From positions 1,375,380-1,439,379 of the forward strand of contig NZ_CP088017.1 of NCBI RefSeq assembly GCF_021049285.1: a stretch of DNA of 64,000 nt. Reading direction: 5' to 3'. A program made the position numbers and the translations under genes. How positions within the stretch are numbered: the first letter of the stretch is position 1; the number at the start of each line of letters is the position of its first letter. The notes under the pieces were generated by a model, which ran no database searches, had not been told where the DNA came from, and was given only the letters and a program-made list of their open reading frames with translations. This document shows, piece after piece, positions 19,753 to 28,690 of this stretch. The DNA is from Ruania halotolerans. GTDB taxonomy: Bacteria > Actinomycetota > Actinomycetes > Actinomycetales > Beutenbergiaceae.

Positions 19753-20688
19753 ATGACCGCGTCCACTGCCGAGAAGGCTCCGCCCGCTGGGGTGCCCACC
19801 CCGCGCCACCGCCGTTCCAGGATTCGCCGCGGGCAGGTCATCGCCCCGCTCATCTTCATCGCCGCTGCCGTGGTGCTGTTTGCCCTGTTCTTCGTGTGGC
19901 CGGGCGTATTCGGCTTCATCTATTCGCTGTCGAACTACCGCGGCTTCGGTGTTCCCGAGATCATCGGCTTCGACAACTACACCCGGTTGTTCGGCGACCC
20001 AGAGTTCTACAGCGCACTCGGGCGCACCTTCATTTTCGCGGGTCTGTCCGTACCGCTGCATTACGTGATCCCGCTCGGTCTCGCCGTGCTGCTCACCACC
20101 AAGTTCGCCCGTGGGCAGACGGTGGCGCGCGCAGTCTTCTTCTTCCCCTGGCTCATCTCCCCGATCGTCAACGGTGTGATCTGGCGGTGGCTGTTCGGCG
20201 AGAACTTCGGTTTCTTCAACTACTTCCTTTCCATCTTCGGGATCGGGCCGTTGCAGTGGCAGACCAACGGCGAACTGGCCCTGGTCGTGGTGCTGATCGC
20301 TGGCACCTGGGGCGGCACGGCGTTCACGATGTTGCTGTTCATCGCGGCGCTGCGGAACATTCCGAAGTCCTACCTGGAAGCGGCGGCGATCGACGGCGCC
20401 ACCGGGTGGCAGCGCTTCCGGCGGATCACGCTCCCGCTGCTTGCACCGACCACGTTCTTGGTGGTCCTGCTCACCACGATCGGGGCGATGAAGGAGTTCG
20501 CGATGATCCAGGCGCTCAACGGTGGTGGCCCGGGCACGGAGAACGTGTTGATGGTGCAGTACATCTATCGCACCGGCTTTGAGCGCGGAGACATCGGCTA
20601 CGCCAGTGCCGCCTCGATGGTGCTCATGGTGATCCTCATTCTGATCGCCCTGATCCAGATGCGCTTCGACCGGAAGGACGTCCAGTGA
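19753..20688 (+). CDS. Sugar ABC transporter permease, MalF type
   Basis: A 311-aa permease with about six transmembrane helices after a basic cytoplasmic tail (PRHRRSRIRRGQVIAPLIF). The EAA loop reads YLEAAAIDGATGWQRFRRI. The ATG at 19753 is preceded by GGAGG at 19741. Second gene of the 18394-23249 operon. Confidence 0.94.
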   Translation: MTASTAEKAPPAGVPTPRHRRSRIRRGQVIAPLIFIAAAVVLFALFFVWPGVFGFIYSLSNYRGFGVPEIIGFDNYTRLFGDPEFYSALGRTFIFAGLSVPLHYVIPLGLAVLLTTKFARGQTVARAVFFFPWLISPIVNGVIWRWLFGENFGFFNYFLSIFGIGPLQWQTNGELALVVVLIAGTWGGTAFTMLLFIAALRNIPKSYLEAAAIDGATGWQRFRRITLPLLAPTTFLVVLLTTIGAMKEFAMIQALNGGGPGTENVLMVQYIYRTGFERGDIGYASAASMVLMVILILIALIQMRFDRKDVQ

Positions 20689-21557
20689 GTAGGGCAGGCA
20701 CCAAGACGGGCACAGCGACCATCACCGAGCCCGTACGGGGCAAGAAGAAGTCCGTTGCCCCCGGGACGATCCTGCTCTGGGTGCTGGTGGCTGTGTACGC
20801 GTTCCCGCTGCTCTGGTTCGTGCTCAGCTCGTTCAAGCCCGGTAGCGAGCTGTTCAGCCTGCCGCTGTCGATCCTGCCGGAGAACTGGACGTTCTCGGGG
20901 TACGAGGCAGCGTGGAGCCGGTTCAACTTCGCCCGGTATTTCATGAACACAGGGATCGTCGCCGTGGTGACCACCGCGCTGACCGTGCTCGTCTCGTCGA
21001 TGACTGGGTACGCGCTGGCCAAGTACAAGGCGTGGTGGCTGAACGTCTTCTTCATGTGCGTTCTGGCCACCACCATGCTGCCGACCGAGGTCATCATGCC
21101 CTCGACGTTCGTGGTGATCCGCGATCTCGGTCTGTACGACTCCCTCCCCGGCATCATCATCCCCTCGATCGTCACCGCGACCGGTGTGTTCATGTTCCGG
21201 CAGTACTTCAAGACGGTTCCGGACGAACTGCTCGAGGCGGCCCGGATCGACGGGGTCGGAGAGATCCGCACCTTCTTCTCCATCATGTTGCCGCTGGCCA
21301 AGCCAATGGCTGTGACGCTGGCGATCTTCTCCTTCCAGTGGCGCTGGAACGACTACATCTGGCCGTTGCTCGTGCTCAATGATCCGAACCAGTACACGCT
21401 GCAGATCGCGCTGCGTTCGATCGTGGGGGCGGACAACATCGACTGGTCGGTGCTGCTCTCGGCCTCGGTGATCTCGTTGCTGCCGATGATCATCCTGTTC
21501 CTGATCTTCCAGCGCCAGATCATGAGTGCCGATATGAACTCCGGGCTGAAGGACTGA
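20685..21557 (+). CDS. Sugar ABC transporter permease, MalG type
   Basis: A 290-aa permease partner, with EAA loop LLEAARIDGVGEIRTFFSI and the conserved SSFKPGSELFSLP segment after helix 1. Its GTG start overlaps the stop of the preceding permease by 4 nt. No ATPase gene is adjacent, as is usual for CUT1 systems sharing one ATPase. Confidence 0.94.
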   Translation: MSRAGTKTGTATITEPVRGKKKSVAPGTILLWVLVAVYAFPLLWFVLSSFKPGSELFSLPLSILPENWTFSGYEAAWSRFNFARYFMNTGIVAVVTTALTVLVSSMTGYALAKYKAWWLNVFFMCVLATTMLPTEVIMPSTFVVIRDLGLYDSLPGIIIPSIVTATGVFMFRQYFKTVPDELLEAARIDGVGEIRTFFSIMLPLAKPMAVTLAIFSFQWRWNDYIWPLLVLNDPNQYTLQIALRSIVGADNIDWSVLLSASVISLLPMIILFLIFQRQIMSADMNSGLKD

Positions 21558-21563
21558 TCGCAG

Positions 21564-23249
21564 GTGAGTGCCGGCGACATGACTGCATTCTCCGCCCATG
21601 CCACGGCGGGCTCCGACGAAAGGCTCGCCTCCTTGATTGCCGGCGGCGCCGCCGTAGCAGCGGAGCGTGCTCGCGGTCATCGTGGGCTGATGGCGATGAT
21701 CAAGGCGGCTGTGGTCTGCTCGCTCAACCCAGCGTCCCGGTGGGCGGGGCGATCCGAACCACATCAGGCGGCGCTCGGATGGCTCGGCGAGCTCACCGCT
21801 GCGCAAGGACTGGGTGGCTTGTTCACGTCCGGTGACAATGTGGATTCCCCGCCCGATTCGAGCTTCACCCTGAATGACCTCGCCGGGGTCCACGCGCAGC
21901 TGATGGGCCGGCCTGAGTGGTCCGGGGTGCGTACCGGGCTGGCTGAGATCGCTGCGAGGGCTGTCGACGCCATCGTGACCGGAGGGGTGCACACCCCGAA
22001 CCACCGGTGGGAAATTGCCGCCGCGCTGGCCGGGCTGGCTCGCGTGACTGGGGACGACCGGTGCACCGGCCGCGCCCGACAGTGGCTCGCAGAAGGTGTG
22101 GATGCAGACGAGGATGGGATCTACTCCGAGCGTTCGGCGAACTATGCTGCGCACGTCTCCAACCCGTCCCTGCTCACACTCGCCGATGCCCTCGACGAGG
22201 AGCCGTTGCGTGAGGTGGTGCACCGGAACCTGCACGCGATGATCGACCTGACCGATCAGGGTGAGGTGGAAACCGTGCACTCGCGCCGGCAGGATCAGCG
22301 GCACCGGTTCAGTGTGGGCCCGTTCACGATGCAGTGGCGCCGGTTCGCGGTGGCCGGATGCCGGCCGTGTGCTCGTGCCTGCCTCGAGGCGCAGACTGCC
22401 CCGGGCTTCGATCCGGTGGATGCAGTGGCGCAGCTGCTCCGGGAGCCGGAGTTGGGTGCCGATCTGGAGACTGGTGATGAGCCCACAGTGGCGCGGACTT
22501 TCGCACTGGGGCTGCGCCGTCGGCGGGACGAGCGGCAGATGAGTACGGTGTACGCCGGTTCGGATGTGCCCCGGGCCGGACGAGTGGCGTCGGGGCTGGC
22601 CTGCAATCCCACCGTGGTGCGATTCCGGCATGGTGCGGCGCTGTTGGACTCCGTGCGGCTCTCCAGGGACTTCTTTGGTATGGGTCCGTTCCGGCCCGGT
22701 ACCTGGCGGGAGGTCGGCGGCGGAATGCTGCTGATCGAAGAGCTCAGCACCGGCTACTACCAACCGCTCGACCCTGCCCAGAGGCGGGCAGACGGCGCGT
22801 ATGAGCTCGAGTTCGAAGGCCGTTTCGCGGCGGCAATGAATTTCTCCCGGCGCCAGAGCGATCCAGTGCTATTGACCACCGAGATGCTGGTGAACGACGT
22901 CGCCGGCGGGATCGGTCTCGATCTGTCCTTCTCCGGGGCGGACGTGCCGTTCGCCGTCGAGCTCGCCTTCCGTCCCGGTGGCACGCTCACCGGCGGTCGC
23001 GAACTCGGCGACGGGTCGGTCGAACTGGTCGAAGGCGATGCGGTCTACCGCGTGGGTGACGATGAGATCACCGTCGGCCCAGGACGGGGGAGCGGACTCG
23101 ATCGGCCGCCGGTGTACCACCCCGGCGAGGCGTACACGTTCCTGGGCGGCACGGACGCCTTGACCGGACCACGGGTGTACCTGACGGGGCGCACGAGCAC
23201 GCCCGTGTCGGTGACGATTCGTGGCAGGTCGGACGCGTCAGCGCGGTAG
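21564..23249 (+). CDS. Uncharacterised 561-aa enzyme in a sugar ABC operon (possible lyase/hydrolase fold)
   Basis: Soluble, no signal peptide. The N-terminal half is helical with VHTPNHRWEIAAALAGLARV and WLAEGVDADEDGIYSERS, resembling the alpha/alpha-toroid regions of heparinase II/III-like and unsaturated-glucuronyl enzymes; the C-terminal half (from about residue 340) is beta-rich, like the sandwich domains attached to such toroids. This resemblance is my reading, not an established assignment. GTG start 6 nt after the permease stop; an ATG five codons on is an alternative. Its place implies action on the sugar imported by the same operon. Confidence 0.75.
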   Translation: MSAGDMTAFSAHATAGSDERLASLIAGGAAVAAERARGHRGLMAMIKAAVVCSLNPASRWAGRSEPHQAALGWLGELTAAQGLGGLFTSGDNVDSPPDSSFTLNDLAGVHAQLMGRPEWSGVRTGLAEIAARAVDAIVTGGVHTPNHRWEIAAALAGLARVTGDDRCTGRARQWLAEGVDADEDGIYSERSANYAAHVSNPSLLTLADALDEEPLREVVHRNLHAMIDLTDQGEVETVHSRRQDQRHRFSVGPFTMQWRRFAVAGCRPCARACLEAQTAPGFDPVDAVAQLLREPELGADLETGDEPTVARTFALGLRRRRDERQMSTVYAGSDVPRAGRVASGLACNPTVVRFRHGAALLDSVRLSRDFFGMGPFRPGTWREVGGGMLLIEELSTGYYQPLDPAQRRADGAYELEFEGRFAAAMNFSRRQSDPVLLTTEMLVNDVAGGIGLDLSFSGADVPFAVELAFRPGGTLTGGRELGDGSVELVEGDAVYRVGDDEITVGPGRGSGLDRPPVYHPGEAYTFLGGTDALTGPRVYLTGRTSTPVSVTIRGRSDASAR

Positions 23250-23273
23250 CGCCAGGTGCGGGCATCTCACCTG

Positions 23274-23696
23274 TCAGCCCCGCCACCCCGGCATGATCCG
23301 TTCGAGAGCGTCCAGCAGGTCGATCGACTCGCCATCCTTGCCGCCGGCCCCGAGCACCAGCGGGGGGTCCTTGGGCTCTGGCCGTATCCCGCGTAGCCGG
23401 TCCCAGGCCGAGAGGGGTGCGGTGAGCAGGTAGAACGCACCGTCCGTCCCGACGGCGGAGGTCCGGTCGACGCGCAGGTACCAGCCCCGTAGGGGAGTTC
23501 GTGCGCGACCGCGCCCGCCGTAGCCCTTGACCTCGAGAGCCTGAGGTGCAAGGCCGGCGGCTGCGGCAGCCGCTGCGAACTGATCGAGGAGGGTCTGCGC
23601 GCGACTGCTCTCGGAGGCCTTGCGCTCGGCGAGGCGTCGTTCGTGCTCAGCCGCCGCTTCACGGCGCTGGCGCGCCCAGTCCTGCTCCGTACTCAC
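23274..23696 (-). CDS. Conserved hypothetical protein with N-terminal coiled coil
   Basis: A 140-aa protein. Residues 1-45 are charged and helical (EQDWARQRREAAAEHERRLAE), followed by a small alpha/beta domain with YGGRGRARTPLRGWYLR and LLDALERIMPGWRG. I recognise it only as a conserved actinobacterial family of unknown function. It converges on the 561-aa enzyme gene with a 24-nt gap. Confidence 0.65.
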   Translation of the reverse strand: MSTEQDWARQRREAAAEHERRLAERKASESSRAQTLLDQFAAAAAAAGLAPQALEVKGYGGRGRARTPLRGWYLRVDRTSAVGTDGAFYLLTAPLSAWDRLRGIRPEPKDPPLVLGAGGKDGESIDLLDALERIMPGWRG

Positions 23697-23817
23697 CCCA
23701 CCAGCGTACGGCGAACTGACTGTGCCACCCGCTCATCCCCCACCGGCTGAGGACTCAGCGAGGATGGCCGGCTGGTGGTCATCCCTCCGACGGGTCTGGT
23801 GGTGCCTGGCTGGTGGT

Positions 23818-23823
23818 TACCAT
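23818..23823 (+). promoter_or_regulatory. -10 box of a leaderless acetyltransferase transcript
   Basis: TACCAT ends 6 nt before the ATG at 23830, and no ribosome binding site is present. Confidence 0.5.
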
Positions 23824-23829
23824 GCGGCC

Positions 23830-24309
23830 ATGACATCTGCCTTGATCCGGCCGGCGCACATCGGGGACGCTACCGCGCTCCACCAGCTTCACTGCGCGAC
23901 CTGGCGAGAGGCCTACCGTGATCTCGTCCCGGAGCTGGTGCTCGAGCGCTGGGAAAGGGACGGTCTCGTGACGTGGCAAGACCGGCTGTCGAACCCGGCC
24001 GGTCCGACCGTGTGGGTGGCTCACCGCGGGGGAGAGGCCGTCGGCCTTGCCTGGGCGGAGGCGGCCGGCCCAGGCCGGGTGCGTCCGCTCGAACTGGCTG
24101 CCCTGTACGTGCTCGCACGTGAGTACGGTCAGGGCACTGCCGCGAACCTGCTCGAGATCGCCACCGGCGACGCCCCGTGCATGCTCTGGGTTGCCCGTGA
24201 GAACCCGCGTGCTGCGGCGTTCTACCGCAAGCACGGGTTCGTCGCGGACGGCGCGGAACAGGTGGTTGAACGGTGGGGTGATCTGCCCATCGTCCGGATG
24301 GTGCGCTGA
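23830..24309 (+). CDS. GNAT-family N-acetyltransferase
   Basis: A 159-aa acetyl-CoA-dependent acetyltransferase. It opens with IRPAHIGDATALHQLHCATWREAY, typical of the N-terminal strand and helix of GNAT proteins acting on small molecules or protein termini; LAALYVLAREYGQGTAANLL is the acetyl-CoA-binding motif A, and ENPRAAAFYRKHGFVADG is motif B. The ATG at 23830 was chosen because the -10 box TACCAT lies exactly where a leaderless message needs it. Confidence 0.9.
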   Translation: MTSALIRPAHIGDATALHQLHCATWREAYRDLVPELVLERWERDGLVTWQDRLSNPAGPTVWVAHRGGEAVGLAWAEAAGPGRVRPLELAALYVLAREYGQGTAANLLEIATGDAPCMLWVARENPRAAAFYRKHGFVADGAEQVVERWGDLPIVRMVR

Positions 24310-24319
24310 GCCGCGAGTG

Positions 24320-25846
24320 TCAGCCTCGTGCCGTTTCGCGTACCGAGGTCTCGCTGTCGGCGTCCGACTCGTCCGCCGCGTCCGGGTTCTCGGTCTCTTC
24401 AGACGTCTTGCTGGTCTCGGCGTCGACCTCAGCAGCACTGTCCGGGGACGGGTCACCTGCGGCCGCGCCGTTCACCTCAGGGGCTGACCCCTCCGCGTCA
24501 GGTTCGTCGGCGTCGGACGCTTCGCTGTCTGCCGGGAGTGCCTGCTCCTCCTCGACCTGATCGGTGTCGTCCTCCTCGGGAACGGCCAGATCGGCGGCCT
24601 CGGCCACCTGCCCCGATCCGAGCAGTGTGCGTAGCTCGTCGAGGTAGCCGGTGATCGACTCTCGCTGACGGTTCAGGTCCTCGACCTGTCGTTGCGCCGT
24701 TCGCCGCTCCCGATCGGCTTGCGCTGCGGTGTCGCTCCTGAGCCGATCGGCCCCTTCCCGGGCCTCACGGGTGATCCGCTCGGCACTGGAACGGGCATCC
24801 TCGAGAATCTCCTGGGCCTGCGACTCTGCGGACGAGCGCACTTCCTCAGCCTTGGCGAGCGCCTCTGCCACCCGCGCCTCGGCGTCCTGAGCGTGCGCCT
24901 GTGCATCGGCGATCATGGCGTCCGTGTCAGCCTTGGCCTGTGCGTGCATCTGCGCGTCGGCCTCTTCGGATGCGGACCGTCGGGCGGCGATCTCCAACTC
25001 GGCCTGGTCGCGCATATCGGCCACCGACCCTCGGATCTGTTCTGCCTCGGAGTTGGCCGCACGCAGGATCTCGGCGGCTTGTTCTTCAGCCTCGGACACA
25101 GTGGCCTTGGCAGTGCGCTGGGCATCCTCGCGCAGGGAATCCGCATCGGCCCGGGCGCGCGAGCGAAGCTCCTGGGCCTCGGTCTCGCTAGCGGACTTCA
25201 GCTCTCGAGCGGCGCGTTCGGAACTGACCCTGAGCTCGGCCACCTCCTGTTCGGCCGTTGCCCGGAGCGTGCCGAGCTCGCGTTCCAGACTTGCGTGCCG
25301 CTCGCTCTGTTCAGTGGCAGAAACACTTGCGATCCGGGCGGCCTCGCGCTCGGCTGATCCGACCAGTTCTTCGGCCTTGCGCTGGGCGGCCAGCAGGATC
25401 CCCTCGGCCTTGCTGGTGGCCCGTTGCACGGCGCTGTCTGCGTCCCGGCGCGCGTTCGCGAGCCGTTCGGCAGCCTCGTTCTCCGCCTGGGAGGACAACT
25501 CAGCCGCGCCGGCCTCGGCGCGTTCGAGAAGGTCCTTCGCCTGGAGATTCGCCTGGCTCACCACATCGCTGGACTGTTCTTCTGCCGAACGCAGGAGCTG
25601 CTCGATCCGGGCTCCCAGCCCGGCGTAGCTCGGCTTCTCGGCCTCCCGCAATTGAGCCTGGGCGTCTGCGAGTTCACCCGATACCTGCATCACGGAGGAA
25701 TCCAAGGACTCCACCTGTGTGCGGGCCTCGCCCAACTTCTGCTCGCCTTCGGCGACCTTGCGCTCGAGGGAATGGATGTACTGATCGACCTGGGCGCGGT
25801 CATAGCCGCGCATCACCACCGGAAAGGTCGACGCGTCGTCAGCCAC
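24320..25846 (-). CDS. DivIVA/Scy-like coiled-coil cytoskeletal protein
   Basis: A 508-aa protein. Residues 1-35 contain the DivIVA-type N-terminus (FPVVMRGYDRAQVDQYIHSLE), followed by an almost continuous Ala/Glu/Arg/Gln-rich coiled coil to about residue 410, and a strongly acidic tail (EEDDTDQVEEEQALP and on). Relatives in actinobacteria (Scy/FilP-like, often misnamed cellulose-binding) organise polar growth or the envelope cytoskeleton. The GTG start has GGCAGGAG 7 nt upstream. It is divergent from an acidic membrane protein gene. Confidence 0.82.
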   Translation of the reverse strand: MADDASTFPVVMRGYDRAQVDQYIHSLERKVAEGEQKLGEARTQVESLDSSVMQVSGELADAQAQLREAEKPSYAGLGARIEQLLRSAEEQSSDVVSQANLQAKDLLERAEAGAAELSSQAENEAAERLANARRDADSAVQRATSKAEGILLAAQRKAEELVGSAEREAARIASVSATEQSERHASLERELGTLRATAEQEVAELRVSSERAARELKSASETEAQELRSRARADADSLREDAQRTAKATVSEAEEQAAEILRAANSEAEQIRGSVADMRDQAELEIAARRSASEEADAQMHAQAKADTDAMIADAQAHAQDAEARVAEALAKAEEVRSSAESQAQEILEDARSSAERITREAREGADRLRSDTAAQADRERRTAQRQVEDLNRQRESITGYLDELRTLLGSGQVAEAADLAVPEEDDTDQVEEEQALPADSEASDADEPDAEGSAPEVNGAAAGDPSPDSAAEVDAETSKTSEETENPDAADESDADSETSVRETARG

Positions 25847-26030
25847 ACCAGTCTCCTGCCTGTTGGGTACTCGAAGAGTCGATGTCAGCGTATCCGCTGT
25901 GGTTGGACCCGCGAATGTGTCTCACGTCACGATCACGTCCTGGATCACAGAATGGTCACGTACCCTGGGGGGCTGTCGACGACACGCTCGGCTCCACGTT
26001 CGACCATGGACCAGAAGGGTTGGCACGCTC
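25847..26030. other. Divergent promoter region coiled-coil protein / membrane protein
   Basis: 184 bp without a gene. Rich in CACG and GATCAC words around 25925-25965, and TACCCT at 25959-25964 could be a -10 for the rightward gene. No firm operator seen. Confidence 0.35.
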
Positions 26031-27632
26031 GTGCTAGGACGGATCTTCGCGATCCTGCTCATCGTGCTGGGACTCGGCACGGCAGGTGCAGGTATCGCCT
26101 CGGGCACCCTCTGGCGCCCGGACGAGGTGGTCACAGCCACCGTGCCACAGGCCCCCGAGACACCGGTGGTGCTCGCCGGTGGCCACGTACTGGCCACGGT
26201 GAACTCCGATGTGACTGTCACGGTGACAGCCGCTGACGACGAGACGCCGGTGATGCTGGCGATGGGCCGCGCGGCAGATGTACGCGCCTGGGTGGACGAT
26301 GCGTCCGCACTGGAGATCACTGGGCTCGAGGACTGGGAGACGCTCTCAGTCGAGCAGGTCTCCGGTGCGGAGTCGAGCGAAACTCCCAGTGAGGATGCCT
26401 CGGGCGAGGGGTCCGAGACGCCGTCAGAGGATGCAGAGAGCACAGAGAGCACAGAGAGCACAGAGAGCGAGAGCGCCGAAGGTACGGAGGGCGAAGACAC
26501 CGAGACCGCGGACGGTGAGGGTTCGGACGCCGCGGGTGAGATGACCACCGTGCCTGATCCCCGAGGCTCAGACCTGTGGATCGAAGAGCTGAGCGAGACA
26601 GGTGAGTTGACCTACGAGTGGTCGCAGGTCGAGGGCGACTGGCTGATGCTGGTTGCCTCGGACGGTTCGACGCCCGCCCCGTCCGTCTCGCTCACCTGGA
26701 CACGGGAGGTCACCACGCCATTGATGGTGCCCGGAATCGTGGTCGGCGGGGTGCTGTTCCTGGTCGGCCTCGTCTGGCTCGCGATTCAGCTGTTGATGTC
26801 GCGCGAAGAGAAGCGGGCCCGCGAGCGGGCAGCCCGGGCCCCCGACGAGGACGATTCCGACGCGACGACAGTGCTGCCGACGGTGGCCGAAGATGGGACG
26901 CCGTTGACCCGCCGTCAGTTGCGCGAAGCCGAACGGGCCAAGGCGGACCCGCAACGGCGTACTCCCGCACCCGTGCCCGATGGAGCACCGGCCGCGCAGG
27001 AGAGCGCGCCTGCCGAGCACGCCGACAGCGGCGACGTCGAGTCTTCGCCTGGGGACGGTGGTGCCGACCTGGCTGCATGGGTGCACGCTGGCCGGAAGGA
27101 TCAGGCGGACGAGGAGTCAGGATCGAGCCCGGGCGACGAACCGGATCGCGCGGATGCTGATGGTGACGCTGATCAGGCGAATGCCGGCGAGAAGGACACC
27201 GAGCCCCGTGGCGGGACTGGGGTCGATGAGGCGAATGCCGGCGACGATGACACCGCGGCCCGCGCCGGTACGGAGGCGGCCCCGCGGCGCCGGTGGTGGC
27301 AACGACGGTCCGCGCGCGCGAGCGAGGCGAGCACCACGCCCGACGCGACGACGCACGATTCGACCAGCGGAGATACTGAGGGCGCCCGCCTCGGTGACTT
27401 TTCCACCTGGGGCGCCCCGACGATCGGGGCAGGAGACTCGTCCGCACCGGAATCGGCAGACTGGCCGGCACAGCCGAGACCAACCGACGTCGGTCCCGGT
27501 GCAGCCGACGAGGCGTCGGATGGGGACCACAACGCCCAGGCCTCGGGCGCCTCGTGGCGCCAGACCTGGGGACTGCACCGGCCGCCGTCGGCGGATACAC
27601 CCGATGATGGCGACGAGGAGGACAAGCGATGA
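26031..27632 (+). CDS. Membrane protein with acidic low-complexity extracellular and cytoplasmic regions
   Basis: A 533-aa protein of unknown function. There is an N-terminal transmembrane helix (FAILLIVLGLGTAGAGIAS) and a second near residues 225-252 (LMVPGIVVGGVLFLVGLVWLA). The loop between them contains a conserved-looking beta domain and a Ser/Thr/Glu-rich insert with repeated TES triplets. The remaining C-terminal 280 residues are hydrophilic, acidic and probably disordered. I chose the GTG at 26031, with AGAAGG upstream, because the hydrophobic helix begins immediately after it. Overlaps the next lipoprotein gene by 4 nt. Confidence 0.72.
   Translation: MLGRIFAILLIVLGLGTAGAGIASGTLWRPDEVVTATVPQAPETPVVLAGGHVLATVNSDVTVTVTAADDETPVMLAMGRAADVRAWVDDASALEITGLEDWETLSVEQVSGAESSETPSEDASGEGSETPSEDAESTESTESTESESAEGTEGEDTETADGEGSDAAGEMTTVPDPRGSDLWIEELSETGELTYEWSQVEGDWLMLVASDGSTPAPSVSLTWTREVTTPLMVPGIVVGGVLFLVGLVWLAIQLLMSREEKRARERAARAPDEDDSDATTVLPTVAEDGTPLTRRQLREAERAKADPQRRTPAPVPDGAPAAQESAPAEHADSGDVESSPGDGGADLAAWVHAGRKDQADEESGSSPGDEPDRADADGDADQANAGEKDTEPRGGTGVDEANAGDDDTAARAGTEAAPRRRWWQRRSARASEASTTPDATTHDSTSGDTEGARLGDFSTWGAPTIGAGDSSAPESADWPAQPRPTDVGPGAADEASDGDHNAQASGASWRQTWGLHRPPSADTPDDGDEEDKR
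26434..26471 (+). repeat. 9-bp tandem repeat coding for TES triplets
   Basis: About four copies of the unit AGAGAGCAC lie in the acidic loop of the membrane protein gene. Being a multiple of three, copy-number change would lengthen or shorten the loop without frameshift. Confidence 0.7.
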
Positions 27633-28657
27633 GTCGTCGATTCCGGATCGCCGCCATCCCGGCACTGCTCGCCGCAGCGGGGATGCTCGGCGCCTGCGCG
27701 ATCGAGGTTCCCGAAACGCCGGAACCGCCGGAGCAGACCGAGACGTTACCGGCGCTGGACGGCCCACGTCTTGAGCGTGTACTAGCCGATCTCGGCGACC
27801 TCATTGCGGCAGCCGACGAAGAACAGGACGCTGACCTGCTGGCGGATCGCGTCCAAGATCCCGCGCTTTCGATCCGCGCAGCCGAGTACGCCCTCGCGGC
27901 TGCCACGGCCGACAGCGACGAGCCCTATACGCCGCAGCCGCTGACGGCGCAGACGCAGGTCGAGATCGTGGCGGTCACCGACACGTGGCCGCGCACGGTC
28001 ATGGTGGTCACCGAGATCCCCGATGAATCGAATGTGCCATTGCTGGTGACCCTGGAGCAGGAGACGCCCCGTAGTCAGTACCAGATGCACAGCTGGGTAC
28101 GGCTCCTCCCGGGCGTGCAGATGCCCGAGACTGCCGTCCCCTCCGTGGGGAGTGCGCCGGTGCCATTGGACGCCGAGGGATACCTGTACACGCCACCGGA
28201 CGCGCTGGATGCCTACGCCCGTCTGCTCGGTGACCGCGACGACGAGGGCACGATCGAGGACACCTTCGCCGAGGACCCGTTCCGCACACTGGTGACCGAA
28301 CAACTGGCGACCTTCGATTTCGATGAGGCCGGCGAGTTCGACCACAACACCACGGCGGCCGAGGAGGACATCCTGACCCTCGCCACCGCTGACGGTGGAT
28401 ACATCGCGGTGGGGGCGATGAACACCAGGTACACGTTCACCAAGACCGTCGATGGCGCTGAGTTGAGCCTGGGCGGGCAGATCGCCGCATTGGACGAGGA
28501 GGACGGCGAGGTTTCCGAGGACGGTGAGTCGCTGAACGCTCGCTACGAACTGATGGTGGCGGTGTACGTTCCGGTCGAGTCCGACGATGCGCAGGCGATG
28601 GTGATCGGCGCCGAACGGGTGCTCTCCGGAGTCAGCCACGACAGTCCCGACGAGTGA
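27629..28657 (+). CDS. Putative lipoprotein, partner of the upstream membrane protein
   Basis: A 342-aa exported protein. Signal peptide IAAIPALLAAAGMLGAC with lipobox LGAC, then a Pro/Glu-rich linker and a mixed alpha/beta domain (LERVLADLGDLIAAADEEQDADLL, later YIAVGAMNTRYTFTKTVDG). The start overlaps the stop of the membrane protein gene by 4 nt (ATGA), so the two are translationally coupled and may act together at the cell surface. No enzymatic motif recognised. Confidence 0.78.
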   Translation: MSRRFRIAAIPALLAAAGMLGACAIEVPETPEPPEQTETLPALDGPRLERVLADLGDLIAAADEEQDADLLADRVQDPALSIRAAEYALAAATADSDEPYTPQPLTAQTQVEIVAVTDTWPRTVMVVTEIPDESNVPLLVTLEQETPRSQYQMHSWVRLLPGVQMPETAVPSVGSAPVPLDAEGYLYTPPDALDAYARLLGDRDDEGTIEDTFAEDPFRTLVTEQLATFDFDEAGEFDHNTTAAEEDILTLATADGGYIAVGAMNTRYTFTKTVDGAELSLGGQIAALDEEDGEVSEDGESLNARYELMVAVYVPVESDDAQAMVIGAERVLSGVSHDSPDE

Positions 28658-28678
28658 TGATCAGCACGTAGTACGAAC

Positions 28679-28684
28679 TAGGAT
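28679..28684 (+). promoter_or_regulatory. -10 box of a leaderless transcript
   Basis: TAGGAT ends 6 nt before the ATG at 28691; no Shine-Dalgarno sequence lies between. Confidence 0.5.
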
Positions 28685-28690
28685 TGCACC

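Noticed and set aside
20598-22763. 721-codon minus-strand open frame across two permease/enzyme genes
   Set aside because: It spans parts of three real, well-supported genes and shows no family motif.
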